This document shows, one piece after another, positions 1 through 11,978 of a DNA stretch of 64,000 bases; the stretch's first letter is position 1, and each line of letters begins with the position of its first letter. The DNA is taken from positions 49,392,517 through 49,456,516 of the forward strand of contig NC_079490.1 of the NCBI RefSeq assembly GCF_020520425.1, in the 5' to 3' direction. The translations under genes and the position numbers were made by a program. The notes under the pieces were generated by a model. That model saw nothing but the letters and a program-made list of their open reading frames with translations. It had not been told where the DNA came from and made no database searches. This DNA is from Spinacia oleracea (Eukaryota; Streptophyta; Magnoliopsida; Caryophyllales; Amaranthaceae).

Positions 1-103
1 TGGAGCTGGCATCCAGAACTTGAGTGTGGCAGTGGCAAGTTCCTCAAAGCTTGCTCGTATAATCGAATTTGAAATCAGAACTCCCCAGTGGAGTCGCCAG
101 AAT
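1..103 (-). mobile_element. Internal 5' end of Tat-type retroelement Z, with primer-binding site
   Basis: This is the 5' untranslated end of a minus-strand Ty3 element whose body lies left of the window. On the minus strand, positions 99 to about 80 read TGGCGACTCCACTGGGGAG, directly next to the LTR at 104. The site begins with TGG, as expected for a site pairing with a tRNA 3' CCA end, and it resembles the site I recall for Ogre/Tat elements (reported as tRNA-Arg; I have not checked the tRNA). A 4-base spacer separates it from the LTR end. Confidence 0.75.
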
Positions 104-2328
104 CGTAGGGGGTTTTTTTCGTACTTTCCTTTTTTTGTATTTCCCCTACGAGGCTTTGTATGTTTTTGAATTTCGAAGGAGTCGCCACCAAAAAATTTCA
201 AGGGTCCCGTTTGGAAAGATAAAAGTTGACTCTTTAGTGGATAAGGCATTGAATCTTAGAAACGGATGGGAGAGATCCAGTCAAGGGAACGAAGCTAAGT
301 GCTTATTCCGCAAGCTTTAAAAATTTAATTCGAGCACATGAAAAGAAGCATTTTCGAATAACCGTAGTCATGACACTACGTGGGTTTGAAGTTTGAATTT
401 AGAACATAGAATTTCTACTTGTATCGTGACCACTTTTCTTTAAAGTTAATTTGAAGGAAACCTAAGGCCGGTTTGTCCAAAAAATTATCTTTGTTAAGCG
501 TGATGTAACTTTGCATTTTGTTGGATTTAGCATGTGAGGTGATGAAAGAAATAAGCAAGTAAAGCAACATCACCAATAAGTAAATGAATTATTGAAAGTG
601 CGTACAAAACCACATCACCTTGAAAAAAGGTGAGTAAAAAGTGCGGAATTGAAATAGCAAGAATAAAGGTGCAATATTGAAATGCGGGTGCTATATTGAA
701 ATGCGTTTTTGGAAGTTGCGATATTGAAATGTGTTATTGAAATTACGATATTGAAATGACGATATTGAAATTGCGATATTGAAATGACGATATTGAAATT
801 GCGATATTGATATTGTACTATTGTATTTGAGATCCGAACGCCAAACGACTACTTAATAATAAGTGCGTCCGACATGGATTCAATTCTAAAAATATCAACT
901 TTAGGATAAGTTGCTCATCCAAAAGTGTCTTAGATTTTGATTATTGAAATTGAACTTTGAATATTGAATCTTGAATATTGAACTTGAATATTGAACTTAG
1001 GAGTCTTGAATCTCAGAGATTAGGTCTTTTAATGTCAAAAAGGCTTCACCATTAATGTGCTCCATAACTTGAAATTGATTCTATTTTAAGGAAGTGATTA
1101 CAAACAATCTTAAACATCATAGACTCTTGAAAATGAGACTTGTATTTGAACATTGAAATGTGGAGTCTTGAATCGCAAAGATTAGACCTTTTAATGTTGA
1201 AAAGGCCTCACCTTTAATTTGCTCCATAACTTGAAAATGATTCTAGTTTAAGGAAGTGATTACAAAAAACCTTAAACATCATGGAATCTATAACTTTGTA
1301 CTTGAATCATAAAAAGTGTTGGTTTTGTAAAAATATGTGATTGTTGTAAGTAACACTTTTGAGAGCAAAAGTGTCAACTTTACTAATCATTTTGGAAGAA
1401 AAGTTGAATCTTGCATGGCATAATTGAAATGGTGTTTTGGACAATCATTTGGAGAGGGTTTCAAGTATGAAACCTCCCCAAAGATGACACCTTTGTATGA
1501 TTTTCCTAGTTTCCGAAAGGTATGAACCCTAAGTGGTAACATCATTGGATTTTATATTAGAAATGTAGAAGGATAGAATACATTGTAGATTTAAGTAGGG
1601 ATTCGGAATTACCTAGTTAGGGTTAGGTTGGATTTCTGATTAGTGCTCCCAATTGCTTAAATATTTGAAATTGTATAGGAATTTTTTAGATTGAAAATTC
1701 ATTTTTGTGTTTTGATTTTGAGATTGGATTTCGAAATTACGACATTCTATTTCTGATTTTCTGCCCTAAAATGCTTGGAAATGAGGGTTTAAATAGAATA
1801 TTATGCTAAATTCCAAAAGCCAGCTGCGCCCAGCGTTGGGCCCTACGTCTGGCGCAGGTGACGTGGCTCAGGAAACGCCAAAGCAAGGACGATGACGCCG
1901 TGCATTTGTCTTTTGTGGGTGTACCTTTGTACGAATTGTACGAAGTTGGCATGTAGCTAATGCTTAATGATTAAGGCTTTGATTTTACGACTAAAAACAA
2001 GCCGTTTTCGGGTTTTTGAATTCGGTTTAACAGGACGGGGCCAGGCTTGCTCGGTTTTGTGGGTCGGCGCCCGATTGGAAAAGGCCTTGTAAAGCCAATG
2101 GCGAGGTCCATTGGGTGAGATTGTGTTTGGATTTTGAAATAGATTTTTGGAAATTGAATTTTGTACCGAGTTCCGTAATGGGAACGGGCTCGGGAATTGT
2201 ACTTTGAATCTTGGACTTTGGAATATATTTTAGCACTCGGGACTTCCGCATGGAGTTGTACCAACCACCTAACAAGGATAATAGTATCGTCATCATCCCA
2301 TAGGGGAGACACGATTTAGGTATCTACA
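104..2328 (-). mobile_element. 5' LTR of Tat-type retroelement Z
   Basis: The LTR of about 2.2 kb reads on the minus strand from TGTAGATACC (2328) to CCCCCTACG (104). It is homologous to the LTRs at 18344-20463 and 34577-36670: the same GGAGTCGCCACCA block lies near its plus-strand left end, the same runs of 'gatattgaaat' at 680-830, and the same terminal GGGAGACAC block. The promoter is expected on the minus strand: a GC-rich box at 1822-1858 followed by a TATTTAAA-like box near 1785. It is more diverged than the other two copies, so it is probably older or of another subfamily. The expected target duplication is CTGCC at 2329-2333; its partner lies outside the window. Confidence 0.8.
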
Positions 2329-4513
2329 CTGCCCCTGCTTGTCGCTGCACCACACGCAACACACGCACATCAATTGTGTGTTGTGTGTATTGTACTTGTT
2401 CTGATTAATTTTTTTTCGCCCAATCACATTCAAATTATGATTGTACCGTGCTATAGGCCGGTTTGGTAAAATTCTCTTCTTCCTTGCCTATTCTATTTCA
2501 ATTCCGTATTTTAAAATTATATTATTATTATTGATTTTAGACTATTAAACTGTTGGGATCGGTTATGAACATCGAAGTCAAGGATTCATGTGTTTAGATG
2601 ATTGAGGAACATTTTATTTTTAAGTACAATAATTTTCAGATTAGTGTATTTAATAAAGTGCCGATTTTTAATGTTTTAAAGTGATTTTTATGATTAATTA
2701 GGGTTAGGGTTTTAATCTCAATTTAACGGTTGATTGATTTACATGATTTAACGTTAATTTCAATTATGGAAATCAAATATAATTTTCAGGTTTAATTTAA
2801 AGCCTAAAAGTGTTGTTTTTGATGATTTTAAAGGTGAAATATTAACTTTTTCATACTAGGACTTTAACTTTTCAATTGAGACTACTATTTTAATTATAGG
2901 AAATCAATTTCTAACTAAATCAAAGGCTTTAGAATTTGTAAAAGTTTCTAGAAATTTAGTAAGCATGGATAATAACTAAGTTTTATTATTTTAATTATAG
3001 AAGGTGATTTCTAGCCTTGAGTCGTGATTCGCAAAGTAGCCCCCGTACTTAGATATTCGATGTACGTACATGCCTAGGGTGACCACCGATTACACGAGGA
3101 CTATGTGATGTTTATTATTTTTGAATCATGTGACATGAATTATTCTTGGATTCATGTTTGATGTTGTGAACAAGCATGTTATTGAATATTGTTGAATTTA
3201 TGAATCCTGTGTGAACAATCATGTTGTGAGTTTGTATAATCGTTGAATTATTTCAAGCATGCTATTCAAGTTTATATGTATGTATGGGTGTTTCACATGC
3301 AAGGATCATGTTTATGCTATTGTACGTAATGTCTAGCATACTTTGAGCCAAGTATTCGTGCCTTGTTGCACTATTTATTCAACCCCGTCTGTACGGTATG
3401 TTTGGGAAGTCTATGTGAATTGAACTAAGGAATATTCAAGCCTTGTGCACACCCCACTTGTTAACTGGCAATGTAGGGTTATTTCAATAGTATATTGAGA
3501 AGGAACAATGGGAGTAATATCACTTGAGTCATGTGTTTGATCACAAGTCCTAAAGGATTTAAAATGAAGTGTCATTGTTTGGTTGCTTGTATATTATGTC
3601 TTGTTGTTGTGCCTTGAGTTCACCTTGTAAATAAAATATTAATTAACGTAAAGTGCAACCAGAACGAGCTTCAAAACTCTTGGAACGTATATACCTCGAG
3701 TATGAACAATGGGGGGAGTCTTGCCGGAAAACTTGTACTCCTACGAATGATACAAGACGTTGGTTCATTCTTTCTTTTAAGCGCAGGAATTCCGTGGGTA
3801 TGGCCCGACAGTCGGTGTGGTCCGATATTTATTATTTTGGTGTTTGGTGGGCTCTCAACACCCTTCCTTTCATGGATATTTTCTTTTACCCGTTCGAAAC
3901 TTATTCTTAATTAATCTGTGAGTCAAGAGTCGTGTCAAGTGTCGGGTCTTGTCTCCATGATCACTTGTTTATTAAATGGCTTTTGCATGTGGATTATCAT
4001 ATTGTTGAGTGAAGTATATTATCCTAGGATTTCATTCTAGCTTGTTCGTACTCAGCTTTCGGTGACTTCGTGCTTCATTTTTCCTTTGGTCATGGCCTTC
4101 GCCTTAATGACCCTATGATGATTCATCATTGCATTTGCGTTGTTGGGGAGTAGATTTTTAATAACAGGTTTGTAGAGATAACTTGCGGAAGAAGTTATCG
4201 AGCATGGGATTGAGTTTGAGAGATGTTTTCTCTTCCTCATTTATAAACTATATTATTTTATAGTCATGACTACATAAACTATTTAATCATTTGTTAATGG
4301 ATTTTTAAATGTTTTGGTTTGGGCCGTAATGGTTCCGATTTGTATGGAGGCCATTAACTATTTATATGTTTTGAAAGTTAGTTAAATTCCACTGCGTAAT
4401 TCTGGTAAATATCCTTAACCGTTATCACGGTGGCGGTAATATCTTAGTAATTCATTTATTTTAAGTTGGAAAATGGTTTTATAAAGGCAGGGAGTTATTA
4501 GGGTGTTACAAGT
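2329..4513 (-). mobile_element. Chromovirus-like LTR fragment in A+T-rich DNA
   Basis: No gene is visible. On the minus strand, 4513 starts with TGTAACACCC, the LTR start common in plant chromoviruses. The following bases resemble the LTR at 6719 in layout: a GCAG-TGGAA block after about 110 bases, then a 'gctgagtac' block around 4050. The left end of this LTR cannot be placed; element Z may have inserted into it at 2329. The short ORFs at 3653-3914 fall inside the repeat and look spurious. Confidence 0.4.
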
Positions 4514-4959
4514 GATGCATGCCATATAGTGTAATATAGTTTGCTGATGTAATTCATGATTCTCACTTAATATAAGCTTAATACCATGTGCTAATATTTT
4601 TAATTGATATTGTAGCGATACGATTCAACTTGGAGATAGTGAGGAGTGTAGCGATCCAAAATAATAGCCCTCGTTGATATTGGTATGTATTTCTAACATT
4701 TCATTCTTTCTCTTTCTATTTAGTCCAGGTACAATATTTGAATATATGTGGTATTGTTAGTTATTTGATGGAAATGATCTAGTTAAGTTGTTATATATAA
4801 TAAAAGTTAATGCATCATCATCATCATATATGCCTAGATACTTGTAATATATAATAAAAGTTAATGAGTAAGTCTTGAATAGTCCCCGGTTGGGGACTGT
4901 TCTTTGACATTTAATCTCACTTAGGAGGTGAATGTATGTCTTCTTTTTTATTGTATGGA
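4514..4959. other. Unassigned A+T-rich stretch
   Basis: I see no gene. A short exon-like segment ends at a GTATGT donor near 4683, and a 25-bp piece ('atataataaaagttaatg') occurs twice at 4792 and 4848. It may belong to the same decayed transposon as the tandem array that follows. Confidence 0.3.
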
Positions 4960-6060
4960 AAATTTTAGAATACGTATTTAGCTTCATTAGTTGAGAGTTG
5001 AGAGCGAAAACAACCATTACAGTAAAAGTATGTCCTATAACGATCAAACCAGCCTTAAATGTGCATAAGTTGACCAAAGTAGATGAGAATGAGTCTTATC
5101 ATCCTAATCCTAAGTATATTCAACTTGTAAAGGTTTATAATACCTATTTAGCTCCATTAGTTGAGAGTTGGGAGCGAAAACAACCATTATAGCCAAAATA
5201 TGTCCTATAGCGATCAAACGAGCCTTAAATGTGCATAACGTGACCAATATAGATGAGATTAAGTCTTAGCAACCTAATAATAAGTATATTAAACGTGTAA
5301 AGGGTTTAGAATACTTATTTAGGTTTATTAGTTGAGAGTTAGAAGCAAAAACGACCATTTAAATGAAAATATAACAATATAATGATCAAACGAGCCTTAA
5401 ATGTGCATAAGTTGACCAAATTAGCTGAAAATGAGTCTTATCAACCTAATACTAAGTACATTAAACTTTCAAGGGTTTAGAATACTTATTTAGGTTCATT
5501 AGTTTAGATTTGGAGCCGAAAACGACCATTTAAGTCAAAAAAAATTCATATAACGATCAAACGAGCCTTAAATGTGCATAACTTGACCAACGTAGATGAG
5601 AATTAGTCTTAGTAACCTAATACTACGTATATTAAACGTGTAAAGGATTTAGAATATCTATTTAGCTTCATTAGTTGAGATTGGTAGAGAAAACAACCAT
5701 TATAGTCAAAATATGTCATATAACGATCAAACGATCCTTATGCATAAGTTGACCAAAGTAGATGATAATGAGTCTTATCAACCTAATACTAAGTATATTA
5801 AACGTGTAAAGGGTTTAGAATATTTATTTAGGTTCATTAGTTAAGAGTTAGAAGCGAAAACGACCATTTAAGTCAAATTATAACAATATAATGATCAAAC
5901 GAGTCTTAAATGTCTTTAAGTTGACCAAAGTAGTTGAGAATGAGTCTCATCTACCTAATAATAAGTATACTAAACGTGTTTAGAATACTTATTAAGGTTC
6001 ATTAGTTTAGAGTTGGAGCCGAAAACGACCATTTAAGTTAAAATTGTTCATATAACTCAA
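4960..6060 (+). repeat. Tandem array of ~170-bp units, about 6.4 copies
   Basis: Units carry the landmarks 'gttgagagttg', 'cgatcaaacgagcctta' and 'atgtgcataa'. The first landmark recurs at about 4990, 5161, 5331, 5499, 5672, 5843 and 6001, so the period is 158-173 bp. Units differ by many substitutions and small indels, so the array is old. The wording resembles the half-units of the 321-bp array inside the CACTA element at 54552 (gggagcgaaaa, then 'tataacga', then 'ccttaaatgtgc'), which suggests that this too is the interior of a CACTA-type element. Confidence 0.85.
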
Positions 6061-6540
6061 TTATTGTTTTAAAATATTATTTATATTATATTTTACAATA
6101 GCATGACTCTAACTAGAGTATTATGTTATTTTTTGTTGGATTTGATTATAGGTATTCATGAACAACCCACATGAGAATTCTTTCACGGCTGATGAAATTA
6201 AATGTGCTCGAGACAAGTTGACACGATTATTACTAATGGAGTCTTTGATTGATCGCGTTTTTAGCATTGTAATGAATCTAATACATAAGTTAGCTACCTT
6301 TTTCCATTAATCAATTTATATACAATATGTTTAAACCGTTGTTTGATATATGTTTTGAATTTTTATACTTGTGTTATTGAATGATGTATGATGAGCAAGG
6401 GATATGTCTATTGGTGTATAGTTCATACATTGTGGTTGAATGAGGTTGTTTGGTGTAGGTACAAGTTTCTATCTACAACATATTGTGCTATAGTGGTACG
6501 GGCCTGGCAAAATTTACAAAAAAAAAAATTATTTAATATC
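6061..6540. other. Decayed sequence with one exon-like segment
   Basis: After a possible acceptor near 6152, the plus strand is open for about 50 codons (MNNPHENSFTADEIKC and on) to a stop near 6308. I do not recognise it. By analogy with CACTA elements, where repeat arrays sit in introns of the transposon genes, it could be a remnant exon, but nothing proves it. The rest holds no feature I can support. Confidence 0.25.
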
Positions 6541-6718
6541 AAGTGCTTGGGGTATTTAGTTTTTAATACCCCAAGCATTTGATAGTATGGTGCTAGTAGA
6601 TTTTTTTTAAAAAAAAATTGTTAATTTCAAGTGCTTGGGGTTTTCCAAAACCCCAAACACTTCACAAGTCAAGTGTTTGGGGTTTTCCTTAAACCACAAT
6701 CACTAAACATGTCAAGTG
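6541..6718. repeat. Inverted and direct copies of AAGTGCTTGGGG (left half)
   Basis: The 12-mer AAGTGCTTGGGG and its complement recur with 'tttt' spacers (6541, 6570, 6630, 6648, 6670). One pair forms a hairpin at 6541-6580. The other half of the same region continues at 16253 after the chromovirus. A CTAGTAGA-type end near 6592 matches TCTACTAG near 16425, so the whole might be a small CACTA-like or fold-back element of about 320 bp before the insertion; that identity is uncertain. Confidence 0.55.
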
Positions 6719-9700
6719 TGTAACACCCCGACAATTCTCTCTTTTCTAAAATAATCTTTTAATATTAAACGTAGAGAATTATCAAGGCATTATCGCCCGT
6801 GTGAAAACGTAACGGCTTATTCAGAATTTTGCAGCGGAAAACATAAAACTAACTTTAGGTTTATAAATAATCGATTACAGGTTTAATCCCCAAAAATCAA
6901 CCAACGAAAATAAGGAAATATAAATAGTACGACAAGTTTAAAGTCCCAATTAACAAACCCAAGTCAACTTAGCAAATCAAAACTAAATACAAGCTCTCTA
7001 TTCCCGATCCCAATGATGCAACATCTTCAAACCTGCAGATGGACAATGCTTATTGATCCTTAGAGACTGCTCACCAAAGATTGGGTCATCACAGGATCAA
7101 TAAGGCATAGCCATGATCAACATGCACAAGCAAAAGCACGTAATCAGCAAAGCTGAGTACTACATACTAAAACAATAATAATCCTAACATAATTCTATTA
7201 AACGAACAATCCTAACATGATGCTAATGAAACAAAGGTAAGGGTAAACAATACATTAATTTGAATGCCACACTTGACCAGACTAAGCTAGACTGGACTAG
7301 ACTTTTATAACAATAGTATTATTTTAATTGAAATAGGCAATGGACTGAGCTGTCTACTAGAAACTTCTTCTTCTTCACTAAGGAAGACGAGGTACGGGCG
7401 CGACTCCGTAAACCCCAATGACCTGCGATATCGAGGGACTTTTAAATAAAATAGAACCGGTGATCAATCCGGCCCCAGAAAAAGCCATAGGCGACCCATG
7501 ACCCCAACTCCTGATTGTCCGTCACTTTAGACGTGCACAGTCTAAAGCTATTGCTACTCAGTTTCACTTTACATGACTTAACTTTTAATACTTGGTTATG
7601 ACTCATCAAACATAAATATTATATTCAACAAGTAAACACAACTTCTTTTATCTTTGAATTAAGCAAGTGATCACAAAGATGTCACACAAGACTTATTCCA
7701 ATTAATTCAACCTTTCCTTTAATACTGATCAACCCCTCTATATGGGTATAAAGTTTCAACTTACTAAACAAGGTCCTCGGCCCTTATAAAGTAGTGAAAA
7801 GCTAAAAGGGAACAATAAACAATCGATCTGAATCAATATATATAATAATCTAATGTTCCCAACCAACATGTTCGTATCAATCATCCATACTAACATGTTA
7901 CGATTCTCATAATGCAATATAAGTTCAATATGTCCGTCCAACAGTATTAAACATGCAATTTCAACCTAACCAAGTTCGTCAATAATATCAACATAACTAA
8001 GTTCAACAACAATCTCAACACAACCAAGTTCACCAACAAGTTCAACATGGTTTCAACAATTAGCACACATTCCAAGCACACAGGTATGTACGTACCTTGT
8101 GTAAACAAACTGATAGGCCACTTTAACGAATTCAAAAGTCGCCCACAAAGAATTCTCCGCCTAAAATAATCAAGAAACGTACCCAAATCAATTCCTAATA
8201 ATTTACAGCAACACTAACGTATTCTAAATACATCCTAAACCTATTTAGAACATCCCCAATATCGAAACTTAATTAAATAATCTCCAAGCATAATAACTAT
8301 TAAACTAATGATCCCAAAACGTTCTAAACTCCAATAAAACATCCCTTTTAAAATTTCCAGCAATATAGAATAATTTCAAACGTCCACAAAACATAATCAA
8401 CGTTCTTAAAATCGTAAAAATAATAGCTTTAATAATATATAGTCATTCTATTATGATTTAATCATTAAAAACCTTAAAAATTCACACTTTAATAATTAAA
8501 AACTCTTACTTCAATTCAATTATGTAATCTGAAAATTAAATTATTAATTAAGCATAGTATATAATCTGAAAATCTAACTTAATCATAAAAGCTTATAATT
8601 TATATTCAAGAAACATGAATTAAATTATTAAAACTCCATTAAAACCCTAACTTAACGTAATTAACAAATCTGAAAATAATTAAATTAGTTTCAACAACAT
8701 ATAATCTGAAATTTCATAACTTAATCATAAAAATCATTAATTTAATTCAAGAAACATAAATTAATTTAATAAACAAAATTAAAATAATTAGCTACTTAGG
8801 GTTTAAAAAAATAACCAAAAAGAGAAGAGAGAGAGAGAGCTGGCCGGCGGCAGGGGCGGCGGCAGCGAGGGAGTTGAGCGGCGGAGGGAGCTGGGCGGTC
8901 GCGGAGCTAGGCGACGCAGCAGGTGGCTGCAGGTGGTCGCGGTGGTGGTTGCACGTGGCTGAGCAAGAAACAGAGAAGCAACAAGTGGAGAGATGAAGGA
9001 GGGCGGTGGCTGGTCCTTTCGGCGGCGGCGATACAGAGGGTACTGGTCGACGTCGGCGGCGGAGGTGTTGTTCATGTAACAAGAACACAAGGCTTAAGGA
9101 GAAGTGAAAAACAACAAAATAAAGAAAGGAAGAAAGAGCAAGACGGAAGAGAGTACCGACCGGCGAAGGGCGGTGGCGCAGGGGCGGAGGTCCGACGGTG
9201 GTTGGCGGCGACGGCTACAAAGAGTACGGTGGTGCGAAATCAAGAGGAGTAGGGTGGTTCACGTGAAGGAGAAGGATGAGGGGTTTTTTTTTTTTTTTCT
9301 TTTGTTTTCACGTGAAGTTAAGGAGGAAGGGAGTATGGGGTTTATCGGTTTATATTATTGGGCTTTACCCATTTGGGCTAGACTTAGGATATTAGTTTTA
9401 GGATTTGAATCTAAAACCGAATAGGATCGTTTTCTAAATTCAATCGATTTTCGTAATTCGAATTCTTTTCAACTTAAAATTCAAACATCATTTTTGATTG
9501 CACAACCCGTTAAAATATTTAGAATATATTTAAATAAAATTAAATATACATTTGATATATAAATATAATAAAGTTCAAAAATCGTTAAATATTTAGAACG
9601 TACTTAAAATAAAATAAATATACGTTAATTATATATTTATTACTTAAAATTCATAAATTCTATTTAAATATAAATAATATACGTTAAAATATATTAATAA

Positions 9701-9725
9701 AATTTATAAATTTACGGGGATTACA
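6719..9725 (-). mobile_element. 3' LTR of the chromovirus
   Basis: The LTR is 3007 bp. It contains a GC-rich, purine-biased block at 8830-9260 that looks unlike its A+T-rich surroundings. The small ORFs in that block are low-complexity (poly-P, poly-R) and lie on both strands, so I do not call them genes. Compared with the right LTR it carries about 105 extra bases near 8897-9004; otherwise I noticed fewer than ten differences by eye. Confidence 0.9.
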
Positions 9726-9742
9726 ATCTACCCCTCTTAAAA
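9726..9742 (-). other. Polypurine tract of the chromovirus
   Basis: On the minus strand TTTTAAGAGGGGTAGAT ends exactly where the 3' LTR begins (TGTAATCCCC). This is the expected position for plus-strand DNA priming. A second similar tract (TTTAAGGGGGGGTAGAATG) lies at 10001-10019. Confidence 0.8.
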
Positions 9743-10159
9743 GAAGTTTCGTCCCGAAACTTGACACGAAATTTCCCACATTTTCCCCAAAAGCTTTTAA
9801 CTTATTCTTACTAGAGAAGTACTTGTGCCACCTATGTGCACTCTTTTGCCAACTCAAAGTTGTTTGTGTTACTCATGAACACCTTTTCTTATGCGGAGAG
9901 TCTATTTGCTTTGCCTAAACTTGTAAAATTTGCTAAAATAAGCATACAAATGCATAAAAATGCCATAAAATAGGTGAAAAGCGCGAATTTCTATCGCATT
10001 CTACCCCCCCTTAAAGAAAACGAGTTACGCCCTCGTAACTCACCTCAGGGAATAGCTAACCAAAATTCTCTTTCGACGAATTCTATTCTCAAAATTCCTA
10101 TTTCATTAAAACTACTAACTTTAGACTTTTCACAACAGATGACGAAACAAAAGAACAAG
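9743..10159 (-). other. 3' untranslated region of the chromovirus
   Basis: This stretch between the end of gag and the polypurine tract has no ORF worth calling. It takes the place of pol. The second polypurine-like run at 10001-10019 is its only marked feature. Confidence 0.5.
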
Positions 10160-11311
10160 TCACCCACGAACTAAATAATGCTTAACTTGCGCGGAGTAAA
10201 TAGAAAAAGTACCAGAATCTATATCGGCAGATCGTTCATCCTCATTCTGATTCATCATGTACAACTTTCCTGGAGCCTTATTCGGGTTGTTGTTATCATT
10301 TGCAGGCTTATTATAGTTCTCTTGATTGTTTTGTGCCCCTCCAGGCTTTGAATTTTGACCTCCAGACTGGTTATACCTCACTTGGTTTCCACCTCCATTA
10401 CTATTTTGTTCCTTTCTGTGCTTAGTGAAGCACTCATACTCCCTATGTCCCCTTTTTTGACAATAGTTGCAGGTCACTAATTCTCCTTTGCAGTTCTTAC
10501 CAGGGTGATTGTTACTGCACATCTTGCAATGATGCACTCTCTCAGATGGGTTCGAGTTGTTGTGGTGCCCCTGATTGTTTCCTCCTTGGAAATTTCCATT
10601 TCCATTCCCATTTCCGTTTCTATTCCTTTTAAAGTTTTCTTGGTTACCCCCAGCATTAAAATCTTTTCTCTTTTCCCCAATTACCACAGTTTTCTTTTCC
10701 CTTCTAGACTGTAGCCCATAAATATGAGCAGCTCTCCCATACACTATGTCTAAGGAAGTAAAGGTTTCTCCACCTAATCCCAATTGAATTTCATCAGTCA
10801 GCCCTTGCTCAAACCTTTGAGCCTTTAGCTCCTCAGTAGCTACCACCTCAGGTGCAAACCTCGATAAAGCTATAAACTTGCTATAGTATTCAACAATAGT
10901 CATATTCCCCATCCTAAGGTTGATAAACTCCTGCGCTTTCTGCTTTCTCATAAAAGGAGGATAAAACTTCCCCCTTAAGGCAACTATGAATGAATCCCAA
11001 TTGAATCCCTCAACAGCATTTAGTCTATTTCCATTTTCTTTCCACCACAAATCGGCTTCATCTTTTAGATATAGGACAGCTTGACTTACTCTCATACTCC
11101 CAGGGCAACTCACAGCCTCAAATAGTTTCTCAAATTCCCTAATCCAGTTTTCCAGGAAGGTAGGGTCTGCTTGTCCCTTGAAATACGGTGGCTTAACCTT
11201 AGAAAGTCTTTCAAACATTTCCCCTGCAGAATCGGGGCGCTCAGTTCTCTCTTGGGTTAGCTTTTCCGCTAAGAGGCGAATCGCAGCAGCTAGATCATTG
11301 TTGTTGGCCAT
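10160..11311 (-). CDS. gag: Gag polyprotein of chromovirus, ending at the start of protease
   Basis: This is the structural protein of the retroelement particle. I start it at the ATG giving MANNNDLAAAIR; the frame is open upstream to 11425, but those residues look untranslated. Residues about 40-150 are a Retrotrans_gag-type domain (WWKE, FIVALRGKFYPP, EFINLRMGNMTIVEYYSKF, ELKAQRFEQGL). A basic, Asn/Gly-rich linker follows. Two zinc knuckles follow at about residues 262-294: CKMCSNNHPGKNC, one residue short of the usual spacing, and CNYCQKRGHREYEC, which is canonical CX2CX4HX4C. The last residues (DSGTFSIYSAQ) look like the first strand before a retropepsin, but the frame ends there. The frame is intact over 383 codons, which is consistent with continued use. 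Confidence 0.9.
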   Translation of the reverse strand: MANNNDLAAAIRLLAEKLTQERTERPDSAGEMFERLSKVKPPYFKGQADPTFLENWIREFEKLFEAVSCPGSMRVSQAVLYLKDEADLWWKENGNRLNAVEGFNWDSFIVALRGKFYPPFMRKQKAQEFINLRMGNMTIVEYYSKFIALSRFAPEVVATEELKAQRFEQGLTDEIQLGLGGETFTSLDIVYGRAAHIYGLQSRREKKTVVIGEKRKDFNAGGNQENFKRNRNGNGNGNGNFQGGNNQGHHNNSNPSERVHHCKMCSNNHPGKNCKGELVTCNYCQKRGHREYECFTKHRKEQNSNGGGNQVRYNQSGGQNSKPGGAQNNQENYNKPANDNNNPNKAPGKLYMMNQNEDERSADIDSGTFSIYSAQVKHYLVRG

Positions 11312-11978
11312 TCTAGAACGCGACCTGCAATTAGTATACTCTATTTTAGGTTTGAAACACCACTTATACATTATCCCATATAATTTAATACTTGAATTGA
11401 CCATAAAGATCGCCTCAACCAACAATGTTCACAGTAATACACATCATTTATGAAGGCACGACAATCGTATATAAAGGTGCAACAATCGTCTACAAGATGC
11501 AATCATCATTGAAAAATAATCATACTCAATAATTCACGAAAGACATTCCCACACTGCACATAAGGCATAACATTTTGAATCATATTGGTCATGAGGGTCT
11601 AGAATGGCCCTCACTTCCTTTATGTACTCAAATTATTTAATATTATTGTGGCAATTAAATTGATCCACAATTCACATTGAGTATGCAAACAATTAATCCA
11701 TGACGTACTACCTAGAGGTTGGAGTATTATGGAATCCTCAAAATAGAATAAAGGACAATTCCTTGAAAACTTTAACTTTTATTGCTAACTCCATAGAGGT
11801 TTATTACATCCTTGAAAATAATAAAGAACATTTCAAACTTCAATAAACTTTAACCTTAAACTGTTGTAGCTTTGCTACTTATTCTTTAAAACATAAAAGA
11901 GTTAATTAACTATTTATGACTTCAAAATATTTGTGGCCTCTTGCCTACCCATTGCTCCTGAAACTTGCGGAGTGAAAT

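Noticed and set aside
1971..2312. Overlapping minus-strand ORFs of 89 and 113 residues at an LTR end (similar at 20246-20449 and 36453-36656)
   Set aside because: They lie in the start of the LTR on its own strand, differ in length between copies and show no domain.
8792..9424. Several ORFs of 60-110 residues in the chromovirus LTR (and their copies at 15420-15837)
   Set aside because: They are low-complexity Pro/Arg/Ser or Gly/Arg translations of a GC-rich LTR block on both strands; none is conserved past the 105-bp indel.
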